Assembly: GCF_036884655.1 (NCBI RefSeq)
Contig: NC_088355.1
Coordinates: forward strand, 23,715,501-23,779,500
Source of the DNA: Musa acuminata AAA Group
Taxonomy: Eukaryota; Streptophyta; Magnoliopsida; Zingiberales; Musaceae
Direction: 5' to 3'
Length of the DNA stretch: 64,000 nucleotides
In this document: positions 9,511-20,680 of the stretch, piece by piece
Numbering within the stretch: position 1 is the first letter of the stretch
Layout: each line of letters starts with the position of its first letter
Translations under genes and position numbers: made by a program
The notes under the pieces: generated by a model
Told to the model about the DNA's origin: nothing
The model's database searches: none
The model's input: the letters and a program-made list of their open reading frames with translations, nothing else

Positions 9511-10386
9511 CAAAGAACGAATATGAAATAGAAGCTCAGACATCGTACCCTAGCATAGTGCATGTGAGGTTTAACTCAGTGGTGGCTCCACGCCGTGATG
9601 AGTTCTCGACTCCATCCACGGGTAGCCCTTTCCTACTCGAGCCCTCTCACCCTACCCAAGTGCTAGGTCAGCTCTGAATTTCATATCAAACAGATAGAAG
9701 GTAAATTGGGATTCCAAACATAATATGGTCTATTCATTTCTAAATGACCACCAAACATAATCTAGAGCATCGCGTGCTCTAAGCACATACCCTTTACCAT
9801 TTCTGGCAAAGGTCTAAATAATCCCACAAACAGCAGAGTACAAAAGGGTATTGTGAACAATAAATTGGGACATATCGAAAGCACATGCAGAACAACGAAA
9901 TGTATATGTGCCTTTATGAAACATTACGATACAAACATGAAGTTTATATAACAGATTTAGGTATCCAAATACATGTAGGACAAGAGCATACAAGAATTCA
10001 AAGCAGTAATATAAAGCTCAATTGAATAAGAAAGCTAAAGGATATCAATTTCCAAAGGAATGAAACCAGAATATACGAAATCGACCAAAGCTCGATTTCT
10101 GGCAGAATTCAAGAGGCACATTGAACAAATGATTCAAACTATCAATCATGCTCCAATATACTCAAGAAAGATATCAAACGAAAGGTTTATGAGTCTATAT
10201 TCTGATCAAATAATTTTTATCCAAATCAGAGATCAATACATGAACTTATAATCATAATGAGGTAGAAAGGTCAGAATCTCAAAAGTTGCACAGATTCGGA
10301 TCGATATGTCTAAACAAGAGATATATCAAATGCAAGGCTAGAACAATTCAAAGTTCCTCATATTCAAATCAAATGTAGAGATAAAA

Positions 10387-10925
10387 TTACAGTAAAGAAA
10401 GATTAGGACACTTGCAATAGCAAAGATTAGAAAGCTTGCAATAGGAACGATCGGAACACTTGCACAATTCAAAGAGAAACGATCGGGAAACTTGCAAAAG
10501 AAAGGATCGAAACACTTGCAATAGAAAGGATCGAAACACTTGCAATAGAAAGATTAGAACAATTACAGGAGAAACGATCGGGAAACTTGCAATAGGAAGG
10601 ATCGAAACATTTGTAATAGAAAGGATCGAAACACTTGCACAATTACAGGAGAAACGATCGGGAAACTTGCAATAGAAAGGATTGAAACAATTGCAATAGA
10701 AAGGATTGAAACACTTGCACAATTACAAGAGAAACGATCAAGAAACTTGCAATAGAAAGGATCGAAACATTTGCAATAGAAAGGATCTAAACACTTGCAA
10801 AAGAAAAGATTAGAACAATTATAGGAGAAACGATCGGGAAACTTGCAATAGAAAGGATCGAAACACTTGCAATAGAAAAGATTAGAACAATTATAGGAGA
10901 AACGATCGGGAAACTTGCCTTTTGA
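10387..10925. repeat. 24-bp tandem repeats in the long LTR
   Basis: Units of 24 bp (ggatcgaaacacttgcaata plus gaaa) repeat about twenty times with variants, many containing the palindrome CGATCG. A shorter version is at 14290-14489, cut by the LINE. The period is a multiple of three, so the open frames here are not genes. Confidence 0.82.
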
Positions 10926-11300
10926 AGGTTTTGATCCAAAGATTCGAAGAAGGTGTACGCTCGAATCCTTTTTCTACTTTTCCTCCATCCCCTCCCTGTT
11001 TCGTTTTGTGCACTCGTTTTCTTTCTTTCTTCGCAACTACACCATGTGTCGAACATCGAGGCACAGTCACCTGCTCTCTCTTACTCTCATTCCTTCTTTT
11101 TCTTTACCAAACGCAGCTGCCACAGCCGTCGCCGCTGTCGCTGCCACAATCGCAACCCCTTCCACCGCACTACCTTCCTTCCTCCCTTCTCTCGCAGACA
11201 TAACTGCTGCATACGCAGTCGCTATCGCTACGGCCGCAATCCCATCCACAGCCCCTTCTAATTCCACTTACTCAAATGATGTCATTCCACTTACCAAAAA

Positions 11301-12408
11301 AATCATCGTGGGATACATTAGACAAGGAGATAAATCATGTCCAATACTCTCAAAATAAAAGATCGACTAATCAAATATGTAAAAAGTAATCATTTGTTAT
11401 ATACCAATCTATACTGGTATGATAGGAAGATAGCCAATCCATACCAAGTATAATATCAAAACTCCAAATCTCTAGGAGAACTAAATCAGCAAAAAGTTCA
11501 AGTTCTCCAATAAAATCAGACAAGAGGACCAGATTCAAGTTCGTTATCAAAGAATCTCCAATGATTGTATTTTATATATATCACATAATGCAGTGGTCTA
11601 GGTTGAATGCCCAAGTGATAAGCAACATGTTACGAATCAAATCATAGATAGGACCCATGGTAAAACAAATATTTGCATTCTTTCATAAACATGAATAATA
11701 CCTTCGACTACTAATTCAGAAGTTTTAGAATCATATTCAGTGATAACATACACTTTGACATGAGCTGATGATTTAGGAGGCAGTGACTCTTTCTTCTTGT
11801 TCAATGGGTAGTCTTTTATTTTATGATCCAACTTTCCACAAGCAAAATAGACTCTAGTCACCCGAAAACATAAATTTGTTTCATAATTTAACTTGTAATT
11901 CACACACAATTGAGTCTTTTGTGGTGACTTCCCATTTCAAATCGAAATGTCTTGACCCTCTTGTTATTACTTTCTGATTCATTTTCAATTATATTTTTAT
12001 TGGTAAACTTGTCCTTATCATTCTTGCCATTGATCTCCAAAAATTCTTTTCATTGTTGCCATTAATGATCTGCCTCTACTTCAAATATAAGGTGGCAAAA
12101 GAAAATTTTTGGTCATCAGAATAATTTTGTACATCAAATATCTTCTCCATTTGCATCATCCATTTTTCTACCACTAATGGATTAGATGCACCATGCTTCT
12201 ACTACGCCACTCTGATTCAATATCCCCGATTACCCCTTTCATCCCACTTAATTAATCAAAATCGGATGAAGTAGGATGACTAAATGTCATCGTCATCCCA
12301 GATTCCTAAAATACATCAAAGAAAATTTTCACCAATAACTATAGTTCACTAGAGCTCAATATATTTTGTATGTCAATATATCAAATATTTCAGTAATTCT
12401 CAAACTAT
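11301..12408 (-). pseudogene. Ty3/gypsy gag remnant
   Basis: On the minus strand, starting next to a primer-binding site, degraded gag text appears: PLVVEKWMMQMEKIFDV in the N-terminal part (about 12180-12120) and a zinc-knuckle-like stretch FACGKLDHKIKDYPL at about 11850-11800, then VYVITEYD. This is the gag and start of protease of a chromovirus-like element. Stops and frame changes are frequent. RT, RNase H and integrase are absent, so the element is an internally deleted relic between two LTR copies. Confidence 0.7.
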
Positions 12409-12420
12409 GCTCTGATACCA
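12409..12420 (-). promoter_or_regulatory. primer-binding site (initiator tRNA-Met)
   Basis: The minus strand reads TGGTATCAGAGC, the standard plant retrotransposon site complementary to the 3' end of initiator tRNA-Met, four bases (12421-12424) downstream of the LTR end GGGGCGTGACA. It fixes the orientation of this element and marks 12425 as the LTR boundary. Confidence 0.88.
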
Positions 12421-12424
12421 CCTC

Positions 12425-14489
12425 TGTCACGCCCCTCAAAATATCCATAATATTAAAATTTTCAACACAAACCAATCCAGGATCCAAACACATATTTGAT
12501 GACACTGAAAAACATTCTATCAAATTCACATCTATAAAACCTGTGCAGTTTATAATAATATATCACGTCACCCGATAATTCACATTTATGGCAACCCAAG
12601 CCAACTTAACAAACATGAACAACATTTATAAATCCACAAGCTAAATAATTTATACAATCAAAACTCCAACCATTTACCACAAGTTCATATAATCGTAAAC
12701 TAGACTTAACATTCCGAAATTTCAAATAAGAGAGATCTTCTAACACTTTTACGCGGTATATCCATTTCGGTTCATCAACAACATTTTATTACATACAAAA
12801 TATGCTTATACAACAATAACATAATAACCAATAAGACTTGCCCATAATTCTGAATAGCTCTCCACTGCCTCAGCCCAATTCAAACATCTCAAAGAGTGAC
12901 AAACTGACCTGAAAGATTTATATAACAACGGAGTGAGCTAAAAACAGCTCAGCAAGTGACAAAGCATATCTAGCACAAAAAGGGACAGTTTCAAATGAAC
13001 AAGATATCACAATGCAAGAAAGAATCTAAGAGATTCAAGGATATCATCTCATTAGATACAGAATCGTAAATGTCATTTCATTCATAACATATTGGATTCA
13101 TAACAAATGGAGCATAGAGTAATTGGAGCATATCGATAGCGTACGAGATGATCCGGAGCATATCAATGGCAAATAGGACATTTCAGAATATATCAGTTCA
13201 TAGCAAATGGAGCACAGAGTAATTGGAGCATATTAATAGCGTATAAAATGTTCCGGAGCATATCAATGACATATAGAACATTTCGAAGCGTAACATTAAC
13301 AAATGAAACATTTCGGAGCATATCAAAGGCGTATGAAATGTTTCGGAGCATATTAATGACAAATGAAACACTTCGGAACATATCAATGGCATATGGACCA
13401 TTTCGAAGCATATCAATGAACGAATACGAAATAGAAGCTCAGATATCGTACCCTAGCATAGTGCATGTGAGGTTTAACTCAGTGGTGGCTCCACGCCGTG
13501 ATGAGTTCTCGACTCCATCCACGGGTAGCCCTTTCCTACTCGAGCCCTCTCACCCTACCCAAGTGCTAGGTCAGCTCTGAATTTCATATCAAACAGATAG
13601 AAGGTAAATTGGGATTCCAAACATAATATGGTCTATTCATTTCTAAATGACCACCAAACATAATCTAGAGCATCGCGTGCTCTAAGCACATACCCTTTAC
13701 CATTTTTGGCAAAGGTCTAAATAATCCCACAAACAGCAGAGTACAAAAGGGTATTGTGAACAATAAATTGGGACATATCGAAAGCACATGCGGAACAACG
13801 AAATGTATATGTGCCTTTATGAAACATTACGATACAAACATGAAGTTTATATAACAGATTTAGGTATCCAAATACATGTAGGACAAGAGCATACAAGAAT
13901 TCAAAGCAGTAATATAAAGCTCAATTGAATAAGAAAGCTAAAGAATATCAATTTCCAAAGGAATGAAACCAGAATATACGAAATCGACCAAAGCTCGATT
14001 TCTGGCAGAATTCAAGAGGCACATTGAACAAATGATTCAAACTATCAATCATGCTCCAATATACTCAAGAAAGATTTCAAACGAAAGGTTTATGAGTCTA
14101 TATTCTGATCAAATAATTTTTATCCAAATCAGAGGTCAATACATGAACTTATAATCATAACGAGGTAGAAAGGTCAGAATCTCAAAAGTTGCACAGATTC
14201 GGATCGATATGTCTAAACAAGAGATATATCAATTGCAAGGCTTGAACAATTCAAAGTTCCTCATATTCAAATCAAATGTAGAGATAAAATTACAGTAAGG
14301 AAAGATTAGGACACTTGCAATAGGAAAGATTAGAAAGCTTGCAATAGGAAGGATCGGAACACTTGCACAATTCAAAGAGAAACGATCGTGAAACTTACAA
14401 AAGAAAGGATCGAAACACTTGCAATAGAAAGATTAGAACAATTATAGGAGAAACGATCGGGAAACTTGCAATAGGAAGGATCGAAACAT
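12425..14489 (-). repeat. chromovirus-type 5' LTR, truncated by LINE
   Basis: The copy starts (at its 3' end) tgtcacgcccctcaaaatat beside the primer-binding site and parallels 8612-10612 closely. At 14489/14490 it is cut by the poly-T of LINE copy 3. The rest of this LTR is not found on the far side of the LINE cluster, so sequence has been lost. Confidence 0.8.
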
Positions 14490-14671
14490 TTTTTTTTTTG
14501 GTAAGTAAAAGTAAAATTCATTATGTGTAAAGTTTCTACAAATAGCTTTATCTATACAAGTCATAGACAAAGCCAAGTAACTCATAGAGTGCTAATGCGA
14601 TAGTTATGACTACACATGCTGTAGACTATAACTATCTGTGGGTACATTATTTGGCATCATTCCCAAGATCT

Positions 14672-17600
14672 TTAGCTAATAGCAAAATTAAATTTGATAA
14701 AAATATCTTTTTCTCTTCGGGTGAAGTGCTCGGTTTTGAGTTCATGCTCCATACAGGATCTTGAGTCTCTAATAATCTCTTTCAAGAGCTGAGCATTGTT
14801 TGTGTGTTGACATTCAAAGATTCTATTACATCTCTCCTTCCACATCCACCAAATAGCACATCTGAAAATAACCTTTGCTAGTTGTGTAAGAGGCCCTTTT
14901 CTTGAGAAACATTGCATAAGGTCGCCTAGTTCTTGGTGCAAGTTTGGTTGCGGCTGTCTATTGAGTTCAAATCGCTGGAGAATCTCCTTCCATATCCATT
15001 TTGTATAATCACAAGCAAAATAGAGGTGGTCAACAGTTTCTTCTTGTTGCAAACAAAGGGAGCATCGGTTAACATGATAGATACCTCTTCTTTTCATATT
15101 GTCTATTGTAGGTAGTTTATTGAGAAGGGCCTGCCATGTACATAAGGAGTGTCTTTGTGATCCCGGTCGATCCCATGTCCAACTGCTTGGGACCCACTTG
15201 TTATTTCTTTGCCTAATTTGATTCCATGCGGATGTGGCACTAAATTTACCATTGTCATGAGGCCAAATAAGTATATCTGAAGAGTTGTTCCTGATTCGAA
15301 TAGCTATGATAGTCGGCCAAAGTGATAACATTTCAGGAGAAATAGGATTAGGGAGACACCAAGTACCGTTAGCGATGAACTCGGAAACCTTCCAATCTTT
15401 GGGAGCCCCAAGATCTTTTCGTATTCTGTCGCCATATAATTGAAATATACTCTTCCCATTCACCCAAGGATCGTACCACATATTAGTACTAGTTCCAGAA
15501 GAGATTGCATACGAAATGTGTTTGATTAGCCAATTCCTTGCCTTTAAAATTCCTTTCCAAGCTGCAGAGTGGTATGTTCTTGTTGAAATTTCCCATATTG
15601 ATTCCTTTGAGAGATACTTAGCAGAAACCCAATGTGACCATAAGGAACATTTGTTTTGCAAAAGATCCCACAATTGCTGTACCAAACATGCTTGATTCCA
15701 ATCTCTAGTATTTCTCAAATTTAGCCCCCCTTCATCTTTCGGTTTGCAAATACTATCCCAATTTACCATATGCATTGCCTTATCATTTGTGCCATTCCAG
15801 AAGAAGTTCATTAATAACCGTTCAATATCTTGGAGAAGTCCAGCAGGCAGAAGAAATGCATTACACCAATATATAGAGTAGGAGTGCAATACCGAACGGA
15901 TGAGTTCGAGTCGTCCTGCTTTTGATAGAAACCTATTTTTCCAAGAAGAAATTCTATTCTTTATTTTTTGCAAGATAGGTTGACAGTGGGTTTTGTGAAT
16001 GCCTGTGGATATGAGCGGGAGACCCAAATAAGGAACTGGCAAGCTTCCTTCACTAACCCCCAAAGTTTGTGAAATAAAGACCTTATCCTCAACGTAAGGG
16101 CTCATATATACTTTACTTTTCGCATGATTTAACTGAAGTCCAGAAACCATACCAAAGTCATTCATAATAGTAGCCAGGTTCTTTACTGAAGTTGGTTCAT
16201 TTTGGAGAAAGATAAGTAAGTCATCTGCAAATGTTATATGTGATATATGAACAGAACCAGCACTGGGTACCTTAATGCTGTCATTTAAGACTGCGTGTTC
16301 CAACATACAGCTAAGTCCTTCCATCGCAATAGTAAAGAGATACGGAGAGAGTGGATCACCTTGTCGGATGTCATTCGTGCTCCCAAAAAAACCAATAGGT
16401 GAGCCATTAAAGAGTATAGAAAACTTTGGAGTTTCTAGGCAAGATTGAATCCAATTAATCCATTGCTGTGGGAAGTTCATATCAAGGAGCATCTTATAGA
16501 TAAATTTCCTATTAACTGAATCAAAGGCTTTCCTTAGATCAGCTTTAATGCAGATTTTTGTCCCTCTTGCTTTTGAATGCAAATCTTTGACCAAGTCATT
16601 AGCAAGCAAAATGTTATGATGTATACTTCTCCCTTTGATGAAAGCAGCTTGATTTGGGCTAATGATCTTGTGTAATACCTTTTGCATTCTATTTGCCAAT
16701 ACTTTGGAGATGATCTTGTATATAAAGTTGCATAATGATATGGGTCGATAGTTCTCTAGTGAATCAGCCCCTGCATTCTTCGGAATTAAAGAAATAAAAG
16801 TGCAATTCATCTCTCTAAGAATATGACCTGAAGAGAAAAAATGTTGGCAAGCTTTGATCACATCATTTCCAATAATAGACCAAGCAGTTTGGTAAAATTC
16901 AGCTGGAAATCCATCTGGACCTGGGCTTTTGTGCTTTGGTGACTTAAAGACAACATATACAATTTCGTCATCTGTAATTGGGGCATTGAGGATTGAAATA
17001 GCTTCCGAATCAAGTTTTCTAGTCGGCTCCACATGAATGTTATTAGGTTTCCCAGCTTGATTGAGTAAGGAATAAAAAAATTGCTCTGTGTGTGCTTTAA
17101 CCTCATCTAAATTCTCAATAAGATTATCATCTTTGTCTCTGCATTTGCTGATACGGTTAACAGCCCTTCGAGTAGCAATTGAAGCATAGAAAAATTTAGT
17201 ATTAGAATCCCCTAGTGTAAGCCAATGCTGTCGAGACTTCTGCTTTGCAAAACTTTCCTCCTGTTTTAAGGCTTGCATGAAGTTATTTCTGGCTTCCGTC
17301 TCTTTGTAGATAATATTTTCATCATTTGGCTGAAGTTGCAGCTCATGTTGCAATGACATTAGTTCCTTTCTGCAAAATTGAACTCTGGTGGTAATATTGC
17401 CAAAGGTATTTGTATTCCACTCCTTTAGTGCTGCTTTACAGGCTTTGAGCTTTTGACATAAGATGTAAGGGGGAGATCCATGCACATTAACATTCCAAGC
17501 AGATCTGATAACATCAAGAAATTGAGGATGAGTACTCCACATGTTAAAGAATCTAAACGGTTTCTTGCCTCTTGGTGTCGCTTTTTCTGCGTGTATATAC

Positions 17601-18292
17601 ATTAAAGAATGGTCAGAAAACAAAGGAGCACCATACTCAAGAAGTGAATCTGGGTAAACTGTTAACCATTCATGATTAATCAAACACCTATCAAGTCGAG
17701 CCATTATTTTTCTGTTAGCAGCACCTTGATTACTCCAGGAGAGCCAATTACCCACAGATTTCATATCAAACAATGCTGCAGTGTCAACGTAATCATTAAA
17801 ACTTTGAAGCTGACTTTCTGAAAGTTGTCTACCCCCCACTTTTTCATTTGTGTACCGAACAGTATTAAAGTCACCAAGAACAATCCAAGGTACATTGAGA
17901 CAGCCATTTACAATATTAGTCAGGTCAGACCAAAGAGTATTTCTTTCTTGCATACTGTTTGAAGCATATATACCAGTGAAATTGAATTGACAGCCATTCT
18001 TTTTATCTTCTACCTTAAGATGAATGAATTGATCAGTAGCAGAAATAAACCAAGCATTAATAGAGTTAGGATTCCATAAGACCCATATTCTACCAAAAGT
18101 TTCATTTGAGTCATTGGTAAACAGTTCTGCGTCCGGCCATATTAAATTCTTTTGAGCTTGAACGCGCGATTGTTTAATTTTCGTTTCCACTAGAATAACA
18201 ATATCACATGCGGCAGACTTGATTATTCTGTTGAGCTCCCGACATTTCTCCGACTTATTAAGTCCGCGAACATTCCAACATGTTATCTTCAT
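14672..18292 (-). CDS. LINE ORF2: endonuclease-reverse transcriptase, 1206 aa, intact
   Basis: The protein would nick target DNA and copy the LINE RNA at the nick. Residues 1-235 are an apurinic-type endonuclease (CWNVRGLN near the start, GDFNTVR about 137-143, SDHSLMYIH about 224). The RT domain holds SPGPDGFPAEFY (about 455), ADLRKAFDSVN (about 581), [11 protein letters not shown] (about 641) and the catalytic FADD (about 688). A zf-RVT/RNase H-like tail lies at about 1015-1100 (LCLQQEETVDHLYFAC). Start chosen at the first Met, as in all copies. Oddity: the residue before IRQGDP is Asp; most other copies have Gly. It is the only full-length ORF2 in the window. Confidence 0.93.
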   Translation of the reverse strand: MKITCWNVRGLNKSEKCRELNRIIKSAACDIVILVETKIKQSRVQAQKNLIWPDAELFTNDSNETFGRIWVLWNPNSINAWFISATDQFIHLKVEDKKNGCQFNFTGIYASNSMQERNTLWSDLTNIVNGCLNVPWIVLGDFNTVRYTNEKVGGRQLSESQLQSFNDYVDTAALFDMKSVGNWLSWSNQGAANRKIMARLDRCLINHEWLTVYPDSLLEYGAPLFSDHSLMYIHAEKATPRGKKPFRFFNMWSTHPQFLDVIRSAWNVNVHGSPPYILCQKLKACKAALKEWNTNTFGNITTRVQFCRKELMSLQHELQLQPNDENIIYKETEARNNFMQALKQEESFAKQKSRQHWLTLGDSNTKFFYASIATRRAVNRISKCRDKDDNLIENLDEVKAHTEQFFYSLLNQAGKPNNIHVEPTRKLDSEAISILNAPITDDEIVYVVFKSPKHKSPGPDGFPAEFYQTAWSIIGNDVIKACQHFFSSGHILREMNCTFISLIPKNAGADSLENYRPISLCNFIYKIISKVLANRMQKVLHKIISPNQAAFIKGRSIHHNILLANDLVKDLHSKARGTKICIKADLRKAFDSVNRKFIYKMLLDMNFPQQWINWIQSCLETPKFSILFNGSPIGFFGSTNDIRQGDPLSPYLFTIAMEGLSCMLEHAVLNDSIKVPSAGSVHISHITFADDLLIFLQNEPTSVKNLATIMNDFGMVSGLQLNHAKSKVYMSPYVEDKVFISQTLGVSEGSLPVPYLGLPLISTGIHKTHCQPILQKIKNRISSWKNRFLSKAGRLELIRSVLHSYSIYWCNAFLLPAGLLQDIERLLMNFFWNGTNDKAMHMVNWDSICKPKDEGGLNLRNTRDWNQACLVQQLWDLLQNKCSLWSHWVSAKYLSKESIWEISTRTYHSAAWKGILKARNWLIKHISYAISSGTSTNMWYDPWVNGKSIFQLYGDRIRKDLGAPKDWKVSEFIANGTWCLPNPISPEMLSLWPTIIAIRIRNNSSDILIWPHDNGKFSATSAWNQIRQRNNKWVPSSWTWDRPGSQRHSLCTWQALLNKLPTIDNMKRRGIYHVNRCSLCLQQEETVDHLYFACDYTKWIWKEILQRFELNRQPQPNLHQELGDLMQCFSRKGPLTQLAKVIFRCAIWWMWKERCNRIFECQHTNNAQLLKEIIRDSRSCMEHELKTEHFTRREKDIFIKFNFAIS

Positions 18293-18330
18293 TAGTAATA
18301 AACAAATGAAAAGGTAGTAAGGTATTCATC

Positions 18331-18738
18331 CTACGACTTTGGATGGATTGTACCATCCTTTTTCTTATCCTTCGGTTTTGTATTTTCTTCCCGCACAATA
18401 TCCTTACCTTTTATGGCTTTATTCCTATATTTATCCACTTCATCTACAGCTTGCAGATTTTTAAACTTTAAAGTACCTTGAATCATGTGGTCTTGATTGG
18501 CAGGGTTTGTTGAAGCTCGATAAGATTGTTGCAGCACAATATCCTGGATAGTACTTGTTGGAGCAGCGTGGCTAGAGAGGTTTGTTGGGGCATGAGTTTG
18601 TTGAGTCGGAATATCCTTGTTGGCGATGTTTGTTGTGGCCTGAGTTTGTTGAGGAAGAATATCGTTGCTGGCGAGATTTGCTTGGGCCTGAGTTCGTTGA
18701 GCTATTGTGGATGGATCCGATGATATTAGAAGAGATGA
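18331..18738 (-). pseudogene. LINE ORF1 C-terminal fragment
   Basis: Matches the last 136 codons of the intact ORF1 at 34351-35877, ending KDKKKDGTIHPKS. The frame is open without a genuine start because the element is truncated at 18738. The DUF4283 and zinc-knuckle regions are absent. It ends 38 bp before ORF2, the normal spacing in this family. Confidence 0.85.
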
Positions 18739-20497
18739 TACTCTTTAATGGCTCACCTATTGGTTTTTTTGGGAGCACGAATGGCATCCGACAAGGTGAT
18801 CCACTCTCTCCGTATCTCTTTACTATTGCGATGGAAGGACTTAGCTGTATGTTGGAACACACAGTCTTAAATGACAGTGTGTGTTGGAACACACAGTCTC
18901 TTTACTTAGCGATGGAAGGACTTAGCTGTATGTTGGAACACACAGTCTCTTTACTTATCTTTCTCCAAAATGAACCAACTTCAGTAAAGAACCTGGCTAC
19001 TATTATGAATGACTTTGGTATGGTTTCTTGACTTCAGTTAAATCATGCGAAAAGTAAGTATATATGAGCCCTTACGTTGAGGATAAGGTCTTTATTTCAC
19101 AAACTTTGGGGGTTAGTGAAGGAAGCTTGCCAGTTCCTTATTTGGGTCTCCCGCTCATATCCACAGGCATTCACAAAACCCACTGTCAACCTATCTTGCA
19201 AAAAATAAAGAATAGAATTTCTTCTTGGAAAAATAGGTTTCTATCAAAAGCAGGACGACTCGAACTCATCCGTTCGGTATTGCACTCCTACTCTATATAT
19301 TGGTGTAATGCATTTCTTCTGCCTGCTGGACTTCTCCAAGATATTGAACGGTTATTAATGAACTTCTTCTGGAATGGCACAAATGATAAGGCAATGCATA
19401 TGGTAAATTGGGATAGTATTTGCAAACCGAAAGATGAAGGGGGGCTAAATTTAAGAAATACTAGAGATTGGAATCAAGCATGTTTGGTACAGCAATTATG
19501 GGATATTTTGCAAAACAAATGTTCCTTATGGTCACATTGGGTTTCTGCTAAGTATCTCTCAAAAGAATCAATATGGGAAATTTCAACAAGAACATACCAC
19601 TCTGCAGCTTGGAAAGGAATTTTAAAGGCAAGGAATTGGCTAATCAAACACATTTCGTATGCAATCTCTTCTGGAACTAGTACTAATATGTGGTACAATC
19701 CTTGGGTGAATGGGAAGAGTATATTTCAATTATATGGCGACAGAATACGAAAAGATCTTGGGGCTCCCAAAGATTGGAAGGTTTCCGAGTTCATCGCTAA
19801 CGGTACTTGGTGTCTCCCTAATCCTATTTCTCCTGAAATGTTCTCACTTTGGCCGACTATCATAGCTATTCGAATCAGGAACAACTCTTCAGATATACTT
19901 ATTTGGCCTCATGACAATGGTAAATTTAGTGCCACATCCGCATGGAATCAAATTAGGCAAAGAAATAACAAGTGGGTCCCAAGCAGTTGGACATGGGATC
20001 GACTGGGATCACAAAGACACTCCTTATGTACATGGCAGGCCCTTCTCAATAAACTACCTACAATAGACAATATGAAAAGAAGAGGTATCTATCATGTTAA
20101 CCGATGCGCCCTTTGTTTGCAACAAGAAGAAACTGTTGACCACCTCTATTTTGCTTGTGATTATACAAAATGGATATGGAAGGAGATTCTCCAGCGATTT
20201 GAACTCAATAGACTGCCGCAACCAAACTTGCACCAAGAACTAGGCGACCTTATGCAATGTTTCTCAAGAAAAGGGCCTCTTACACAACTAGCAAAGGTTA
20301 TTTTCAGATGTGCTATTTGGTGGATGTGGAAGGAGAGATGTAATAGAATCTTTGAATGTCAACACACAAACAATGCTCAGCTCTTGAAAGAGATTATTAG
20401 AGACTCAAGATCCTGTATGGAGCATGAACTCAAAACCGAGCACTTCACCCGAATTGAAAAAGATATTTTTATCAAATTTAATTTTGCTATTAGCTAA
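18739..20497 (+). pseudogene. LINE ORF2 C-terminal half, broken
   Basis: Covers RT block [14 protein letters not shown], then a rearranged segment lacking the FADD box, a stop near 19029 (TGA where other copies have GGA), and a second open part from 19064 (477 codons) through the zf-RVT tail to the normal C-terminus. A one-base loss near 19055 also shifts the frame. Cannot give an active RT. Confidence 0.86.
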
Positions 20498-20680
20498 AGA
20501 TCTTGGGAATGATGCCAAATAATGTACCCACAGATAGTTATAATCTACAGCATGTGTAGTCATAACTATCGCATTAGCACTCTATGAGTTACTTGGCTTT
20601 GTCTATGACTTTTATAGATAAAGCTATTTGTAGAAACTTTACACATAATGAATTTTACTTTTACTTACCAAAAAAAAAGA
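18739..20680 (+). mobile_element. LINE copy 4, 5'-truncated and rearranged
   Basis: It starts within the RT domain (ctctttaatggctcacc), opposite in orientation to copy 3 and head-to-head with it. It ends at tail plus A9 near 20680. Between 18843 and 18960 there is a local rearrangement: the block gtatgttggaacacacagtc recurs three times and about 80 bp of the normal sequence, including the FADD codons, is missing. Confidence 0.88.

Larger units (their letters stand above)
8612..11300 (-). repeat. chromovirus-type long LTR, longest copy
   Basis: This copy lacks the LTR 3' end (the first 90 bp of the 12425 copy) but extends well beyond the point where the third copy is cut by a LINE. It holds two tandem-repeat blocks (30-bp at about 9200-9510, 24-bp at about 10387-10925) and a pyrimidine-rich, GC-richer part at 10930-11290. 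The right boundary is approximate: I find no clear terminal TG on the minus strand. Short frames over it are repeat artefacts. Confidence 0.7.
14490..18738 (-). mobile_element. LINE copy 3, 5'-truncated, intact ORF2
   Basis: Poly-A (as poly-T) lies at about 14490-14500, followed on the minus strand by tail, 3' UTR, complete ORF2 and the last 136 codons of ORF1. The 5' end stops at 18738, where a plus-strand LINE begins with two to three shared bases (ga/gat). It is about 4.2 kb long against about 5.9 kb for the fullest copy at 30500-36376. Confidence 0.93.

Noticed and set aside
8018..9677. Open frames of 70-110 codons on both strands rich in Met/Phe/Ile/Ser
   Set aside because: They are produced by the 30-bp tandem repeats; the period is a multiple of three, so all frames stay open. 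No domain and no start context.
10387..10925. Possible CRISPR-like array
   Set aside because: The repeats are contiguous 24-mers without unique spacers, in plant LTR DNA.
10387..11056. Cys/Phe-rich and Arg/Asn-rich frames
   Set aside because: Translation of the 24-bp LTR repeat array, present on both strands.
10915..11358. Ala/Thr-rich 147-codon frame resembling a secreted or cell-wall protein
   Set aside because: It lies inside a repeated LTR, overlaps other frames of equal length on both strands and has low-complexity pyrimidine-rich DNA behind it.
16858..17106. 82-codon frame shared with 20875, 32878 and 57671
   Set aside because: Alternative-frame shadow of ORF2 upstream of the RT core.
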